Part shown: positions 23,561 through 35,172 of the stretch, one piece after another | How positions within the stretch are numbered: the stretch's first letter is position 1 | How the letters are laid out: each line of letters starts with the position of its first letter | Assembly: GCA_037176845.1 (NCBI GenBank) | Contig: JAYKXP010000077.1 | Location: 1-64,000, forward strand | DNA from: Paramarasmius palmivorus | Taxonomy: Eukaryota; Basidiomycota; Agaricomycetes; Agaricales; Marasmiaceae | Length of the DNA: 64,000 bases | Direction: 5' to 3' | Position numbers and translations under genes: made by a program | The notes under the pieces: generated by a model | The model's input: the letters and a program-made list of their open reading frames with translations, nothing else | What the model was told of the DNA's origin: nothing | Databases searched by the model: none

Positions 23561-23649
23561 GTTGGAGAAACCGGATAGAGCTCCCCGACAGCCTTTTTGT
23601 ATATTGCAGACACTTATAGCACCGCAAAAGGGCCGTGGCTTATCTCAGG

Positions 23650-23911
23650 TCGCGAAGATCATCCAGCCGAGCGTAACCCTTGACAAAGAACTAGTAGCTT
23701 CAAGTCTATGGTGGACCTCATCTCATTACAACTTTGGAAAGTGATCTCGGCCCTCACTGCCAGTGCATAGTCAGTCAGAGAATGAGGCACATATTAGTTC
23801 TCTTGCGCCACTGGCATCCAATCTTGTTTCGCAAATATGGGTGAAAGAGAAACAGTTCGAGGAACGACGGCTATTACGGGAGAACAGCAAGGAACTCACA
23901 GCGGATAGTAA
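23650..23911 (+). pseudogene. Cytoplasmic-tail fragment of a copy-3-type membrane protein
   Basis: This stretch aligns with the tail exon of the 13719-15014 gene from the membrane-proximal Ser/Arg region to the C-terminus, with several stops and frame changes. The ectodomain, stalk and membrane span are missing. Confidence 0.7.
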
Positions 23912-25374
23912 TTCTTATTGATACGGAGTCTGTATCGTTTACTTTCTCATGTAAAATCATAGAAATGTAAATTCTGACACCGTCGGTAGTCACCGCAAAG
24001 CCGCGGCGATCCGGATGAAGGATCTGGTTGATGATTGTACCTTGTTGATGAGATGATCTTTCAAGTGTATCTCGTGATCAGGAACATCGAGCAGACCAGC
24101 CAGATGTTGTCAGACGAGCTGACTGTGCAGTTGGCAGAGTTGAAATCATAACATTGCCAGTAACTCCAACGTTACGATAACTTGATAACAAGCATCTCCG
24201 CATTTTTCCCTTGAGATAGTTGGCGTGAACGGAGACGTGCAAGTATCACCATACATTGTGCCATCGCACGCTAGACTGTCGATACCTTTTTATACATTTA
24301 CAGACTCGCTCATAATGGGAATCGAGGTGATGACTCGCACTCCCTTGACCCACAGCGTCTGTGACTTTGATGACAAGGATCATAACACAAATCGAAATTG
24401 ACACTGCAAATTATTAAGCTGCCCAACTGAACGTGTAGGATTCCCCCAAGTTCCACATTTTCAGTGCGATCAACACCACACTAGTAGGAAGTCTATCGAC
24501 GCCAAGATTTTAGGTGAGATTATATTGTTGTTTAGCATCCCCCCGGGTGCTGGTGATGATCAAGCCTTGGTTTGAAAACTCGTACAAGATACGAGGTCCT
24601 TTCTAGGCCCATCCCTGGCTCGTACATTGATTCTAGAACGCTGGAGTGGATAAAGCTACGTAGCCCTCCAATATCCGCACCTCTGACCATGCTACGGAGA
24701 GTCAATATCCGAGTGAACTGGTGGTGAAACGGACACTGAAAACTGTGATACCATTGGATCTTGTTAAAATTCGTAGCTCCTCTAAATCTCCGCTGCACGC
24801 TCGGGGCAAAGGACTGATATTGAAGGAGTAAATCGAGACGGATTGATTAGACCGCGGAAAAAGAGAAACGACGTGTTTTGGAACAAAATCGAGGATACGT
24901 CAGTGGGGATATTCGTTTTTATGAGCGAAGAAAAGAACATGGCCTTTTTATCGTATCACATTTGAGAAGCATCCGTTCAATCACCGACCGGCGACCTGAG
25001 AACCGATCGAAGACGCAAAGAAGCACTGCCTCGCCTCCAACACAGAGACTTGTCATCAGTCCCACCTGGATTCGAAGCGTCATGTATACGAAGTAAGCGC
25101 AATAAAGATAGAATTGAATGAATTGAATAGTAAAGTAATGCATATGCGGGCGTTCAAGAGTGCAACTCAGAGATTCGGTTTCATGCTTTCGGCAGTCATG
25201 CCCAACATGCGGACGAGTCAATATATGAATCTGTCTAGGTCATGACAGAGGCACACCATCGATAAGAACCCATCCTTCGTATGGTTCTGCCACACGCAAC
25301 GAGCCTGTGACTTCGTGGGTAGCGGCAGCTGAGGTATTGACTCGCGCTCCTTGTTATAGCCTTCTTCTGTCATT
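23912..25374. other. Intergenic, with a family flank remnant
   Basis: 24790-25100 repeats 15290-15560 (ending in the CAATCACCGACC box). About 25316-25374 begins the conserved upstream block of membrane-protein copy 4, which also precedes copy 2. No independent gene seen. Confidence 0.45.
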
Positions 25375-25392
25375 TCGATGATCCTACCATCG
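25375..25392. promoter_or_regulatory. Conserved upstream inverted repeat, copy 4
   Basis: TCGATGATCCTACCATCG keeps both CGATG and CATCG arms although the centre has changed. It lies about 300 bp before the start codon of membrane-protein copy 4. Retained arms with a changed centre give mild support for a protein-binding site. Confidence 0.3.
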
Positions 25393-25687
25393 TGGTGGCC
25401 GTTATCCCAACCAACACCTCACTTGACACATTGCAACTTTTTATCATCAAATTGCCTAGAATAGACACACTCAAAATGTTGAGAGTTTGAGTTCAACCTC
25501 CATCTCAGTCTGATCAATTGTTCATCAGGATCAAGAACATAGATGAGATCGTTTCCGTGTTACACTGTGTACCCTCGCATGTTGATATTGATCATGTTCT
25601 CTTTCAAAAGCCCCGGTAAGATGCAACATACTTCTCACCCCGTCTGTCCACTCATTGTTGTGTATCTAGCGATTTTTCGTGTTGAGA

Positions 25688-26882
25688 ATGATTATGATTG
25701 TGCGCCCAAGGTATGTGTTAGTCTCATAATATACCACTCGATTGACCAAATTGCTCTAGAGTTATCGCCTTCTTGTCCTCTTTGGCTTTGTTGGCTCTTG
25801 CTAATCCGGTCTTCGACTTCATAGCATCATCTTTCAGTCGTATGGATGTGCCGTCCACGGGAACGGTGAATATTCCGGCTAGTGCGAAATGGAGAATCCC
25901 AAGCCTTCCAAGGGGTTCATTCGACAAATTCCAGATTGTTTTTGTGCAAGATAACCCTGTTATCACCACAAGTGTTGTCCAAATGAACTTTACGCCAGGT
26001 CAAACTGAAGGAATGATATCTTTCACGCCGACAAGAACAGGGTATGTCCACACATGCAAACCGCTGTACACAACTAACTTCAATCAGCAGAATATACCAC
26101 TTGGAAGTTTCTGGGTAACTCCTAATCATGTTCGTGTCTTCTGACAAGCAATAATGTCCGATCCCAGATTGGATACATCGGCACAAGTAGGAGGGGATAT
26201 TACTATAACGGAACCAAGGTACGAAGTCTTAGTCAATCTACAATATCACTCGACTAACATGATCAGCCCACACGAAAGTACTACGCAAGCCGAAGCCCGC
26301 ACTTCGACAAACACAATCTTATTGACATCTCAGCCGTTTGGGCCTACGTCAACAACTGACTCTGAGTCCACTCCGGTGGCTACCTATTCTTCCACTACGA
26401 CTGTGGCATCCAGCTCGCCTGGAATCCTCACCCCAAACCCTCATGGCGCTACACGCAGATCCCGCCTCCTCGGTGTTATTTTGGGTACTACTCTTGGTCT
26501 GCTCTTCGTCTTAGCCTCCATCGCACTCTACGTTCGGTACCAAAAGTCGTCGAACCATTTGTGGATAGGTGTATTTTTCGCTCGTAAACGAGTAGAACGC
26601 ACCGAGTCCATTTCTCCCTATATACATTCGGCCGCCGAGAAAAGTGGTTCAAGAAAGGATCGTTCTAATCCGGTGTCCAACACTCCACATATTCCAGAGA
26701 GTGACGGGGCTACTGCAGGTCGAGATGAAGGGGAGAATGAAGAGGCTCTCGGGGAAGAGAGTAAAATTGATGAAGTGGTGGTGTACCACGATGACAGCGA
26801 GTGGAGGACACGACTGCAAGCGGGACGCGTTAGAGTGTTGGAGATGCCGCCTAGGTATGATTCCGTGTGGCGGGAAAGTTAA
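25688..26882 (+). CDS. Receptor-like type I membrane protein, copy 4 (PPxY tail)
   Basis: Exons 25688-25710, 25760-26041, 26091-26114, 26168-26218 and 26279-26882 join in phase to give 327 residues. The layout is the same as copy 1: signal peptide (MIMIVRPRVIAFLSSLALLA), beta-rich ectodomain (MDVPSTGTVNIP to IYHLEVSG), Ser/Thr stalk, a membrane span starting LGVILGTTLGLLFVLAS, and an acidic tail ending VLEMPPRYDSVW, which contains a PPxY motif. All splice sites are canonical and there are no in-frame stops, so this copy and copy 1 are the best candidates for working genes. Role unknown. Confidence 0.8.
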
Positions 26883-28169
26883 TGCGTGTAAGAACGGACG
26901 GTCTCTGTGTAACGAGCTTACCCTTGACGATTAACATTCCCTCTGCGATTATTGTGCAGAGGAGAGAGAATGAAATGAAAGCCAGTATATGCATCAACTT
27001 TGGTAGACGTACTATTCATTGTACGAACAAAGAAAAATGCTTACCTGTAATGTAACCACGTTCTAGTGTCATCCGCTCAATCACCGACCTGAGAACCAAT
27101 CCACGACGCAAAGCACCACTACCTCGCTTCCAACACGAGGACTCATTCTGGATTCGAAGCTCATGTGAAGAACATCAGCGCGGTACTGGTTCGTATTCCG
27201 ATGACACAGTAGAATTGAATAGGATGACGATGACACGAAAGTTGAACCCATCAACTAGACGTAGACGGTGAGAATTCAAACATCGATGGTTCGTTGATAC
27301 CTTCTGGGAGTGTATGTAGATGAAGAACGAGGAGACATCCGAGTTGCGAAAAGAATGTATCGAGTAGATTATTCCAGAGAACGATACTTGATTGACGGTG
27401 CACATGAATTCTTCAGGGTCGTGTTGTAAAGCAAGAAACAACCATTCCCGTTTGATAGACGGGACAAGACTAGCATCAGCCCGAGAGTCAACTTGTCTCT
27501 AGTATAAATGTGATCCCCATCACCTTTGCCTCGTCCTCAAAGCTGTTATCACGTACTGTGAAGAGTATCATTGCATATTCCATGAACCACTGATCTTAGT
27601 GACGACACAGTACAGTGGACCTCAAAGGCATGGAACTCGAACTCGTCAATCATATCCAAGTCAGCTCCAGGATTCGGAACTGGACCCCAACGGGACGATC
27701 AACACCAACGAGACTCGTCGGTTCTTGTACATAGCGGCAGTTCGCACGGGAGATACCAGAAAGGGAGCGTACTCACAGATTTCATTCGATGCTATGAGGT
27801 GTCGTGGATCATATTGCGGTAGAACAGAGGTTGTTTTGAGGATAAATAACACGCTGGTGTTGGGCTGGGTGATTATGATGGGCTACCGGGAACACGGAGC
27901 AGGTAGCAGCATGTAAGTCCGTTTGAATTTTTGAAACGGAATGTTTCTGACAATAAACTCGAATCAAGATTCAATGTATTGTTAGCAATGATTTTAACAC
28001 GGAATTTGCATCGGGAACACATTTACGCGGCTAACCGTTGTCTATCCTCTGATATGCATGGCCACAGCTGAGCATTATCTGACACAAGGCCCGAGCGCAA
28101 CGACGTCGATTATAAGAGACCACGGAAAGCATAGCATGAGACGATTGGAGAGAGGGTCTTGGTAGATCT
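26883..28169. other. 3' flank of copy 4, then no recognised gene
   Basis: 26883-27180 is the family 3' flank (compare 9239-9500). A 105-codon open frame at 27599-27916 has no ATG at its start and no recognisable domain, so it is not called. Confidence 0.45.
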
Positions 28170-29660
28170 AGAGGCACGCATAGGCGCTCGCTCCGGAGCC
28201 GGAGTTCCTAGCCCTAACCCTTGCGGGTACTGATTACGTATTTTTTCGCGACTCTTTTCTCGACGTCGATTGTGGTCAGATACATTTCCTCTTACCAGTC
28301 AAGCCAGATGCCTTGGAGGTAAGGTGATCAACGTCCTCTGTGATTATAGCTCACCCACTACTCACAGTCAGGGCCCTTTGGCGTGGACTCTTGGAATTGG
28401 TTAAGCCGATGACTCCCAGCGTCGAATCACTGGTATAGACGGTCCACTTCAAGGCAAGTCGGCCAGCTCCGCTCCTGAATTTCTCTGACATATGCTCCTA
28501 CAGCCGCTCCCTTGAACTACAATACCAACCTCCACCACTACATCTCCCCTCCACACGTAGCATCCACTCGCCTCTTCTCTCATGCCCATCTCGGGTCATT
28601 TCTACCTTTGGGTTTCATTCCTCCCTGGTTGCGTTGAAGTTATCCGGCCGTTAGGATGGCGAGCGCGGACCTGGTGGTCTATAGGAAGCTTGTAAACTCA
28701 CGAGTACGTCACATCTCGGGTTATCGTCTCTTTTGCTAACCTTTTCGTTCCTTCAGGTACGCGTGGTATATGTTCGCCATAAGCACGATCAAGAGTCTCC
28801 GTACCATCGAGTATCACTCCTCCAGCCGGTCCCTCGAACGATGACGACATCCTCCACATCCTCCCAATGCGCATATGGTGGTCATTCTCCCGCCCTATTC
28901 CTCTCCATTTTCCGCCTCCTTCCCAACACACTTAGTATCCACCGCATGGGTCGCAGTTCCCCGTCGCAGGGACCATCTTCTCGTTGCAGTCCTTCCTTGC
29001 CTTCTGGATAACGCAAGATTATCTCTTACCTATCTCGCGCTATTCCTACGCTCTAGGCCTCTTCCCTTGGAGCTATCGCCTGATGAAGGGGGCAGCAACT
29101 CTTCGGTGGTATGTAAGAAGCTCGTGGAGGTACGTCACGTCATGGAATTCTTGTTCTTTTCACTGACCCTTGCGTTCGTCGCATAGTTACGTATTCGGGA
29201 TCAGGTTCAACATGGTTTATCTCCACTACACCGGCGATGAAGAGCCTTCGTACCCTCAAGTCTCAGCTTCGCCAAAATACCTCCCTTTCCCCCGACACTT
29301 CCTTGAACATTTCAAGCCTGTTGCTATGGAAAACGTCAACGGGTACGAAGTCGTCGAAGAGCAAAGATGGGTAACACAGGAAGGAGAGCATGTTTCGACG
29401 ATGTGATTTCTTCTCTTGGAAGATGCATCTCCTAACCACCACCTTTCAATTCCGGTGTACATCCTCAAACCAGCCTTTTGCTCGTTCTTGAATCTTCCTT
29501 CGATCACGAGCTCGTGTCCCATGGCAGTAGGCGGGTGTAGAGTGGATGAAGGGATCTCTACCTTGATGCGCGTGGCTGAGGAGGTACGCTATTCATTCAT
29601 GGAGAAGGACCGTTGATTAAGCTCTCCCGTACCCATAGGTGTCGTTTAGTACACCGAACG
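28170..29660 (+). repeat. Segmental duplicate B, unit 3
   Basis: Third B unit, with the GC-rich box, CCCTAACCC, GATTACGTATTTTTTCGCGA, the minus-strand TTIDVEKRVAKKYVI block, the small gene at 28656 and a second YRKLV-type module (VCKKLVE, about 29108-29200). A repeated downstream piece ('TGATTGAGCTCTC') occurs at about 29613 and 30335, so the end of the unit is itself duplicated. Confidence 0.65.
28656..29011 (+). CDS. B-family hypothetical protein, copy 3
   Basis: Exons 28656-28703 and 28757-29011 give 100 residues. The N-terminus MASADLVVYRKLVNSR, followed after the intron by VRVVYVRHKHDQESPY, matches the other two copies across the same intron position. The tail is in a different frame from copy 1. 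No domain recognised. Confidence 0.35.
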
Positions 29661-30597
29661 TGACACAGCCTTGAAGATGGCGCATATTCGTCCGATCTCC
29701 GACAAAGGGTAGGTTCTTCCATTGGTTTTGAGGCTCTCACTCGCTGAATCTACCTCAGGCGCGAGGGGTTCGACGTTTCTGTACAAAGTATTGAGTGCAG
29801 AAGGAGATGGGATTGGACGAAGGAGGAGAGCGACTATTGGGATAGCGTCTCGATGTACAGTAGTAGTTACGTCGAGTCATTCTTTCTAATCATATTCCTA
29901 ATGTTCCTCAGTTCATGTCCTAGTCACCATGTACGATACCTTTCATCGCCACCGTTGTCAAAGGAATTCTCCGGACACGTTCGAACGCCATTGCTCAGGC
30001 TTCACTTCTGCTTGGTCGAAAGAATGAGGGTCAGTCAATGTCCTCTTCGGAGTTTGTACGTCCCAGTTTTCGTTTTCCTTCACGCTTTTCCTTCAATATC
30101 TAGGTTCGTGAAGCTTAATTCATCAACCATCAACCACACGCTGATGTTCTCCACTTTTCACGAAGCTCTGGAGTGACGTTGACAAGTGCTCGACCCTGTT
30201 GCCATACTTCTTTTCTTTCTCTGGTAGTAGGCGTGGATTTGAGGGCATGAAGTTGTTGAGGTTTCTTGAATCTGTACCATGTGTGATTGAGAATAAAGGT
30301 ATGTTATTCACTCACAAGAGAGCATGGAAACACCGCTGATTGAGCTCTCTCCTTCCTACAGGTCACTGCGGTATTCACGAACGTTCATATTGATTCTTAA
30401 TCTCCAGCAAACGGTAGGTTGTTTCTTGGTGTTGTGGTTTTCACTCGCTGACGCAGTTTACCTCAAGCGTTCATAACAGGTATTGGGCACGCGGAAGATA
30501 TTGTGAATGGAAGAGGAGGAACGTCTCTTGGGATTGCGTCTTCAAGTACTGCAATAGTACATTACCTCAATGTTTCTAATAGTTTCATAGAAAGGTT
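29661..30597. other. Repeat tail, no recognised gene
   Basis: Contains the duplicated end of the B unit (30320-30480). An open frame at 29853-30176 (107 codons) shows no recognisable feature. Confidence 0.4.
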
Positions 30598-31305
30598 GAC
30601 AGTACATGCTGGACACTGAATATAATTCTACCAATTACTATACCATTGTCAGGACATTGAAACATCAAGTGATGTCCCCAAGTTGTCACCTCACTTTTCA
30701 TAACTTTACTTTACCAATGCCAATTACTCTCCATGTGTGAAAGAACCTCAATGATGCCACTATCTCGTTAATGTTGGCCAATATTTCAATTCTGAGTTTA
30801 GATGTTCCATATTCTGTTTCAGGGGTCATGCAGTTTACTGTATCAATGATTAACCATGCACTGATATTCTTTGCCATCTGTGGTTAATGAAGTGTAAGGC
30901 AGCTTGTACGCTGATGAGAGGCTTAATATGCAAGCCGGCAGTAACATGAGGCAAAGGGCTGAGAGAGCACAACAACTCTTGAGATTGTGATGGGAGTAAG
31001 TAAAATACAACAAGTGATGTACATACAGCTGAGTAGCCAGCCTTTTAGGTACAAGGCTTTAAGTAAACAAGGATAAGCAGATAACTGATAAAGAATGAGA
31101 TAAACCAAATTGAGGGGGGCACATTACATAAAGCTTTGAAATGACATTGATAGATTCTCATGTTGCAGGCAAGGCATATCACATTGGGATAGGCCGTCAG
31201 GGACTCTAGATGAGACGCTGCTGCTGTCATCGTCGTCATTGTCGATGAAGGTGCAGATACAGGCTGATGTGTCTATGTAATCTACTCTAAACAAGACCAA
31301 ACATG
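30598..31305 (-). repeat. Probable 3' LTR of the Ty3/Gypsy element
   Basis: On the element's strand this starts TGTTTGGT right after the end of pol and ends CTGTCA. TG...CA termini are usual for LTRs. The purine-rich GGGGATACCGGAGGA just before it could be the polypurine tract. The outer boundary is a guess because no second LTR remains for comparison. Confidence 0.35.
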
Positions 31306-34300
31306 TCCTCCGGTATCCCCGATCCCCTACTACATGTGGCCCCTTCAAAAAAATGCACAGCGTCCTCGTCGTGTGTCTCCTCCAAAAGCTCTTCATCACC
31401 TTCCACAATCCATCTCTCACCCTTTTCTATCTTCCAAGAAATTTCCTCCTGTGCTATTGCCAACTTTGTTCCTTCCCTAGCTGTAAACCATCGTAACCGC
31501 CTTGTGTGCACTCGTCCTTCAATAACCTTGCCTTCTGTAGTTGCGAGGACGTAAGAGTTTGCGTCTCTGCTGACAACTCGCCAAGGTTCTGACCATTTGG
31601 GCAGTAACTTGCGGTCTGCACGATGATTACCGTCCAAGAAGTTGCGGTGAACCTGCACAAGGTCTCCGGCCACAAAGATGACTTCGCTGGGGGATGTTGC
31701 CAGGACTCACCGGTCGAATGCTTCCTTCCGTTTAATCGCATGGCGAAGTGCGTTCTCGTATCCAGAAAGACATTGTTGAGCTACATAGGCCATATGGACA
31801 GCCGCTTCATTTGCAGGGAGTACAGAGGTGGCATTCTCCACTGGGGTGCGAGTGGTGTTCACCACAGCTCCGAAGAAGAGCTCGTTGGGTGTGAACTTGA
31901 ATGAGGGTAAAATGCGGTTGTTAAGAGCAAGTACTGCCTCGTCAAGGTGATCCGGCCATTTCGCCGGCAGTTTGCTGAAATCGTCAATCTTCTTTAGCTC
32001 CGCAGAGTCTTTGCCAAGCTCTGGGGCGCAAAGCCTGGCAAGGACATGAAGCAGGATCCGGTTGGTCCCTTCAACTAAACCATTCACCCAGGGTGCGTAT
32101 GCTGGAGTCGTGTGGTGCACAGTACCCCAGTGAGCACAGAATTCAGAAACCTTGTGGTTTTTGAAATGGGAGCCATTATCGGTCATAAATGTCTTGTAGG
32201 GGAGGTAGCGAGAGTAGATGTCCTCGAGACTTGAGGTGGTTGTTGCTGCTGTCCCATGGCTCTTGAATTTATAGGCAAAGACACGCTGCGCGAAAACATC
32301 AAGGTAAAGCCCAACCGTGTGATATCCCCCCTTTCCTTTGGACATGGAAAGGTAGTTGCCCACCAACAGCTCGAATGGATGTCGCCTAGTGATAGGCTGC
32401 AGTAGCGAGTGCATGTGAGCGGCACCAAAGCTTTTGCATCACGCACAGTCCCGGATGGCGGTTATGATGGATTCATCAAGTTTCGGGCTCCAGACGCGGT
32501 CTAGCAACGCGATTTTGACGAGATCTCGTCCCCAGTGACCGGCCTGAGCATGCTGTGTGCGTGCCAGCTCAATTGCTTCATGCTTACTCACACATTCTAC
32601 TCGAGACCGTGCTCGCGAGCCATTCCAGCTTACTAGCCGCCATAATCTCCCATCCTCGATCATATACTCCTCTGCCCGGTGCCTTGCACGCCGTTTCTCT
32701 TTAACTGACCCTTCAACCTGCAACCCTTCTAGTGCTTCAACAACTTCTAGAAATATTGGTTTGTCCTTGAACCACTCCTTCAATGCTGCATTCGGGGATG
32801 ACAACACTGCAACCTCGAAGAGGTCATTGGTAATTCCTTTCTCACTTTCCCAGTCCTCACTTACATTCCAATCGCTACCATCTCCTTCAATTGGTTGGGA
32901 AATCCCATCCCAAGTGTGGCTGAGCCCATCAGCTACCACATTTAGCCTTCCTGGTAGATGCCGAACATCAACAATTTGGTGTGCGAGTATGCCATCACGC
33001 CAGCGAGCATGTGCCGCATTGAGATGTTCATTCAGGAGAACATCTCTAAGGGCTTGACAGTCAGTCTCCAGCTCCACTGGAAATCCCCAGACAATATCAG
33101 AGAACTTGTCGAGGGCGAATTTGAGGGCAGCAAACTCGAGTAGGAAAGGTTGATACTTCTTCTCCGAGCGAGAGGTACGCTTTGATGCATAAGTGATAGG
33201 GTGTACCTTCGTGACAGTTGAGCCATTTGGCAGGGTAGTAGTGAATTTCTGAGCTAAAACACCAGCAAACCCTTCCTTACAGCCGTTGGTTGTGACTATG
33301 AAAGGGGACCCGTCCTAACGTGGAGACTTGAGTACTGGCTCAGAGGTGAGGGCGTGCTTGAGAGCAAGGAATGATTTGGTGTGCTCAGGTGTCCATCGCG
33401 AGTCGTCCAGTTTGAAGTTCCGGTGAGCAGTGCGCCACTCAGACTTGCTACAGTTGGGTTTCAGGGGTACTGCCTTCAAAAGGTTTCGAAGGGGTCCCTC
33501 GATGTGTGCGTAGCCTTTTACTAAGTCTCGGAAGTGACCCGTGATGCCCAAGAAGGAAGCAAGGTTCAGAGCGTCCTCTGGCTGGTCCCAATTCACAATG
33601 GCTGTTAGTTTTGAGGGGTCAGTGGTTACACCTTGGGGCCCAACTTTTGCACCTGCAAATATTCCTTCCTCGACGAAAAACTCTGATTTACTCGCTGAGA
33701 GAGACAGATTCTTCTCACGAACACGCTTTAGGATACGCTCCAGCTGTCGGAGACCCTCATCAAAGTCATCAATGGCTGCTCCACCATCATCCACAAACAG
33801 CTCCATGTTGCTGTTCTTCAGGAAGTCCGAAAGATGCCTGGAAGTCATATCGGCAAAGGTGGAAGGTGCACCTGTTAGACCAAATGGCATCTTCGCACAC
33901 CAGAAGTAGCCCTTTCCTTCCATGTAGAATGCTGTGTAAGGGCGAGACTCTGGGGCTACATCAACCGCATAGAAGCCTGATGCAAAGTCAAACAGCAGAA
34001 GCCATTTGTGACCACTGAGGGCTTGCTGTTTAGCACGGATGTCGCCTTGGGGCATAGGAGCGATCTGGGTGACCTTGTTGACTTCAGCAAAGTTCTGGCA
34101 TATACGCCATTTCTGCTTTGGAGTTGGGGTAGAGCCAGATAAGGGTACATGGGAAGGTCGTTCCGGGAGGTCGAATGCAGCTGGTAGCCCAGCAGCTATA
34201 CACTGGTCGTTGACATGGTGCTGGAGCTCTTCTATCACTTCAGTCACCCCCTATACAGGACCTAATAGGATAAACTCCCAAGGTGAGCAGTTTGGCCTCT
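31287..34300 (-). pseudogene. Ty3/Gypsy retrotransposon pol, nonsense-inactivated
   Basis: One continuous reading frame carries reverse transcriptase (LFDFASGFYAVDV, MPFGLTGAPSTF, FVDD box), RNase H (YASKRTSRSEKKYQPFLLE), an integrase zinc-finger region (HEAIELARTQHAQAGHW) and an integrase core (DVFAQRV, TDNGSHF, GLVEGTN), then a C-terminal segment. It is interrupted by TGA at 31707-31709 and 32439-32441 and by TAG at 33315-33317 and 34251-34253, without frameshifts inside the recognised domains. Gag and protease are missing, so the copy is 5'-truncated near 34.3 kb. It cannot be active. Confidence 0.85.
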
Positions 34301-34309
34301 AAGGTGGGG

Positions 34310-34586
34310 TCATGGATCATGTTTACCCAAGTAGGTAGCTACCTCTGCCATCATCCAAGTTTGGCATGTCGCTGCTATTCGGTTGGCAGGTAGGATTTGG
34401 GGTGAATATCGGAGGATTACGTGGCCGTCACGAATGAACTCAGATAGAGCGAGATTAATACAATTACCTCCGTTCCTCACCCAAATCTTACTGTACGACT
34501 CAATATGATGGCGACATCTTGATAACACCCTACAGTTATACATACTGATCTTATGTGTCCTTCATCGACACTGGAAGTCGACGAGT
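34310..34586. other. Boundary region upstream of the Gypsy fragment
   Basis: The sequence may include a few degraded gag-pol codons, but I cannot follow the frame. Confidence 0.3.
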
Positions 34587-34669
34587 GGATGTAGCCCTCT
34601 AACGAGACGGCCTTGTAAATCAAGCAGGCCGCTAACTAGACTTCGCGGGCGTTTAGAGGGGTACATCCT
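34587..34669. repeat. Small inverted-repeat element (83 bp hairpin)
   Basis: The arms GGATGTAGCCCTCTAAC and GTTTAGAGGGGTACATCC are near-perfect inverted repeats around a short spacer. It looks like a miniature transposon. No clear target duplication. Confidence 0.5.
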
Positions 34670-34739
34670 GTGTTGGGAAGTTATCATCCTCCAAGCTTAA
34701 GCAGGGCGGAGTACCTGTGGCGGCGGGCGCTGCTCGAGA

Positions 34740-34746
34740 CCCTAAC
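34740..34746. repeat. Left flanking direct repeat of the CACTA element
   Basis: CCCTAAC here is repeated at 40780-40786, directly outside the inverted termini. It may be a 7 bp target duplication or chance identity, because the target is itself a telomere-like repeat. Confidence 0.55.
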
Positions 34747-35172
34747 CCCAGTGAAAATCACGTCGGGGAAGGTCCGGAATTTTGGATGGAATCCGGTGCA
34801 ATCTGGAAATATCTGGCCGTAAATGGATGGGGCCGCCGCTCAAGAAATCTCAGAAATCACCGGATGCAGCCGGAGTTTTTAACATTTCCGTGTACTTTCC
34901 ATACGAAATCGGTCATATCTGGAAATATCTGATTGGCATTCGCAATTAATATGGTATCTACCGGTTCTGTCCGGATTTACTACAAAAAGCATTCTGTACA
35001 ACAATCTGGCATTATCTGGAGCAATCTGGAATTATACGAGTCAATAGCTAAAATTGGCCAAGTTAAACATATGCCGCACCAGTGAGACGACGGACGACTA
35101 ACCTGCATTCAGTTGGAGTCCTCATTCTCTTGTCGTTTCTTCTCTACGCCGAGTTCCTTGTATTTCTGTCAT

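Noticed and set aside
27599..27916. 105-codon open frame
   Set aside because: No ATG at its start, no recognisable domain, and no paralogue in the duplicated flanks.
1..30000. True chromosome end, because of the CCCTAACC motifs
   Set aside because: The motifs are single or double units at the heads of repeat modules in both orientations. No long telomere array is present.
33541..34018. Plus-strand frames opposite the reverse transcriptase
   Set aside because: They are complementary to recognisable reverse-transcriptase sequence and have no features of their own.
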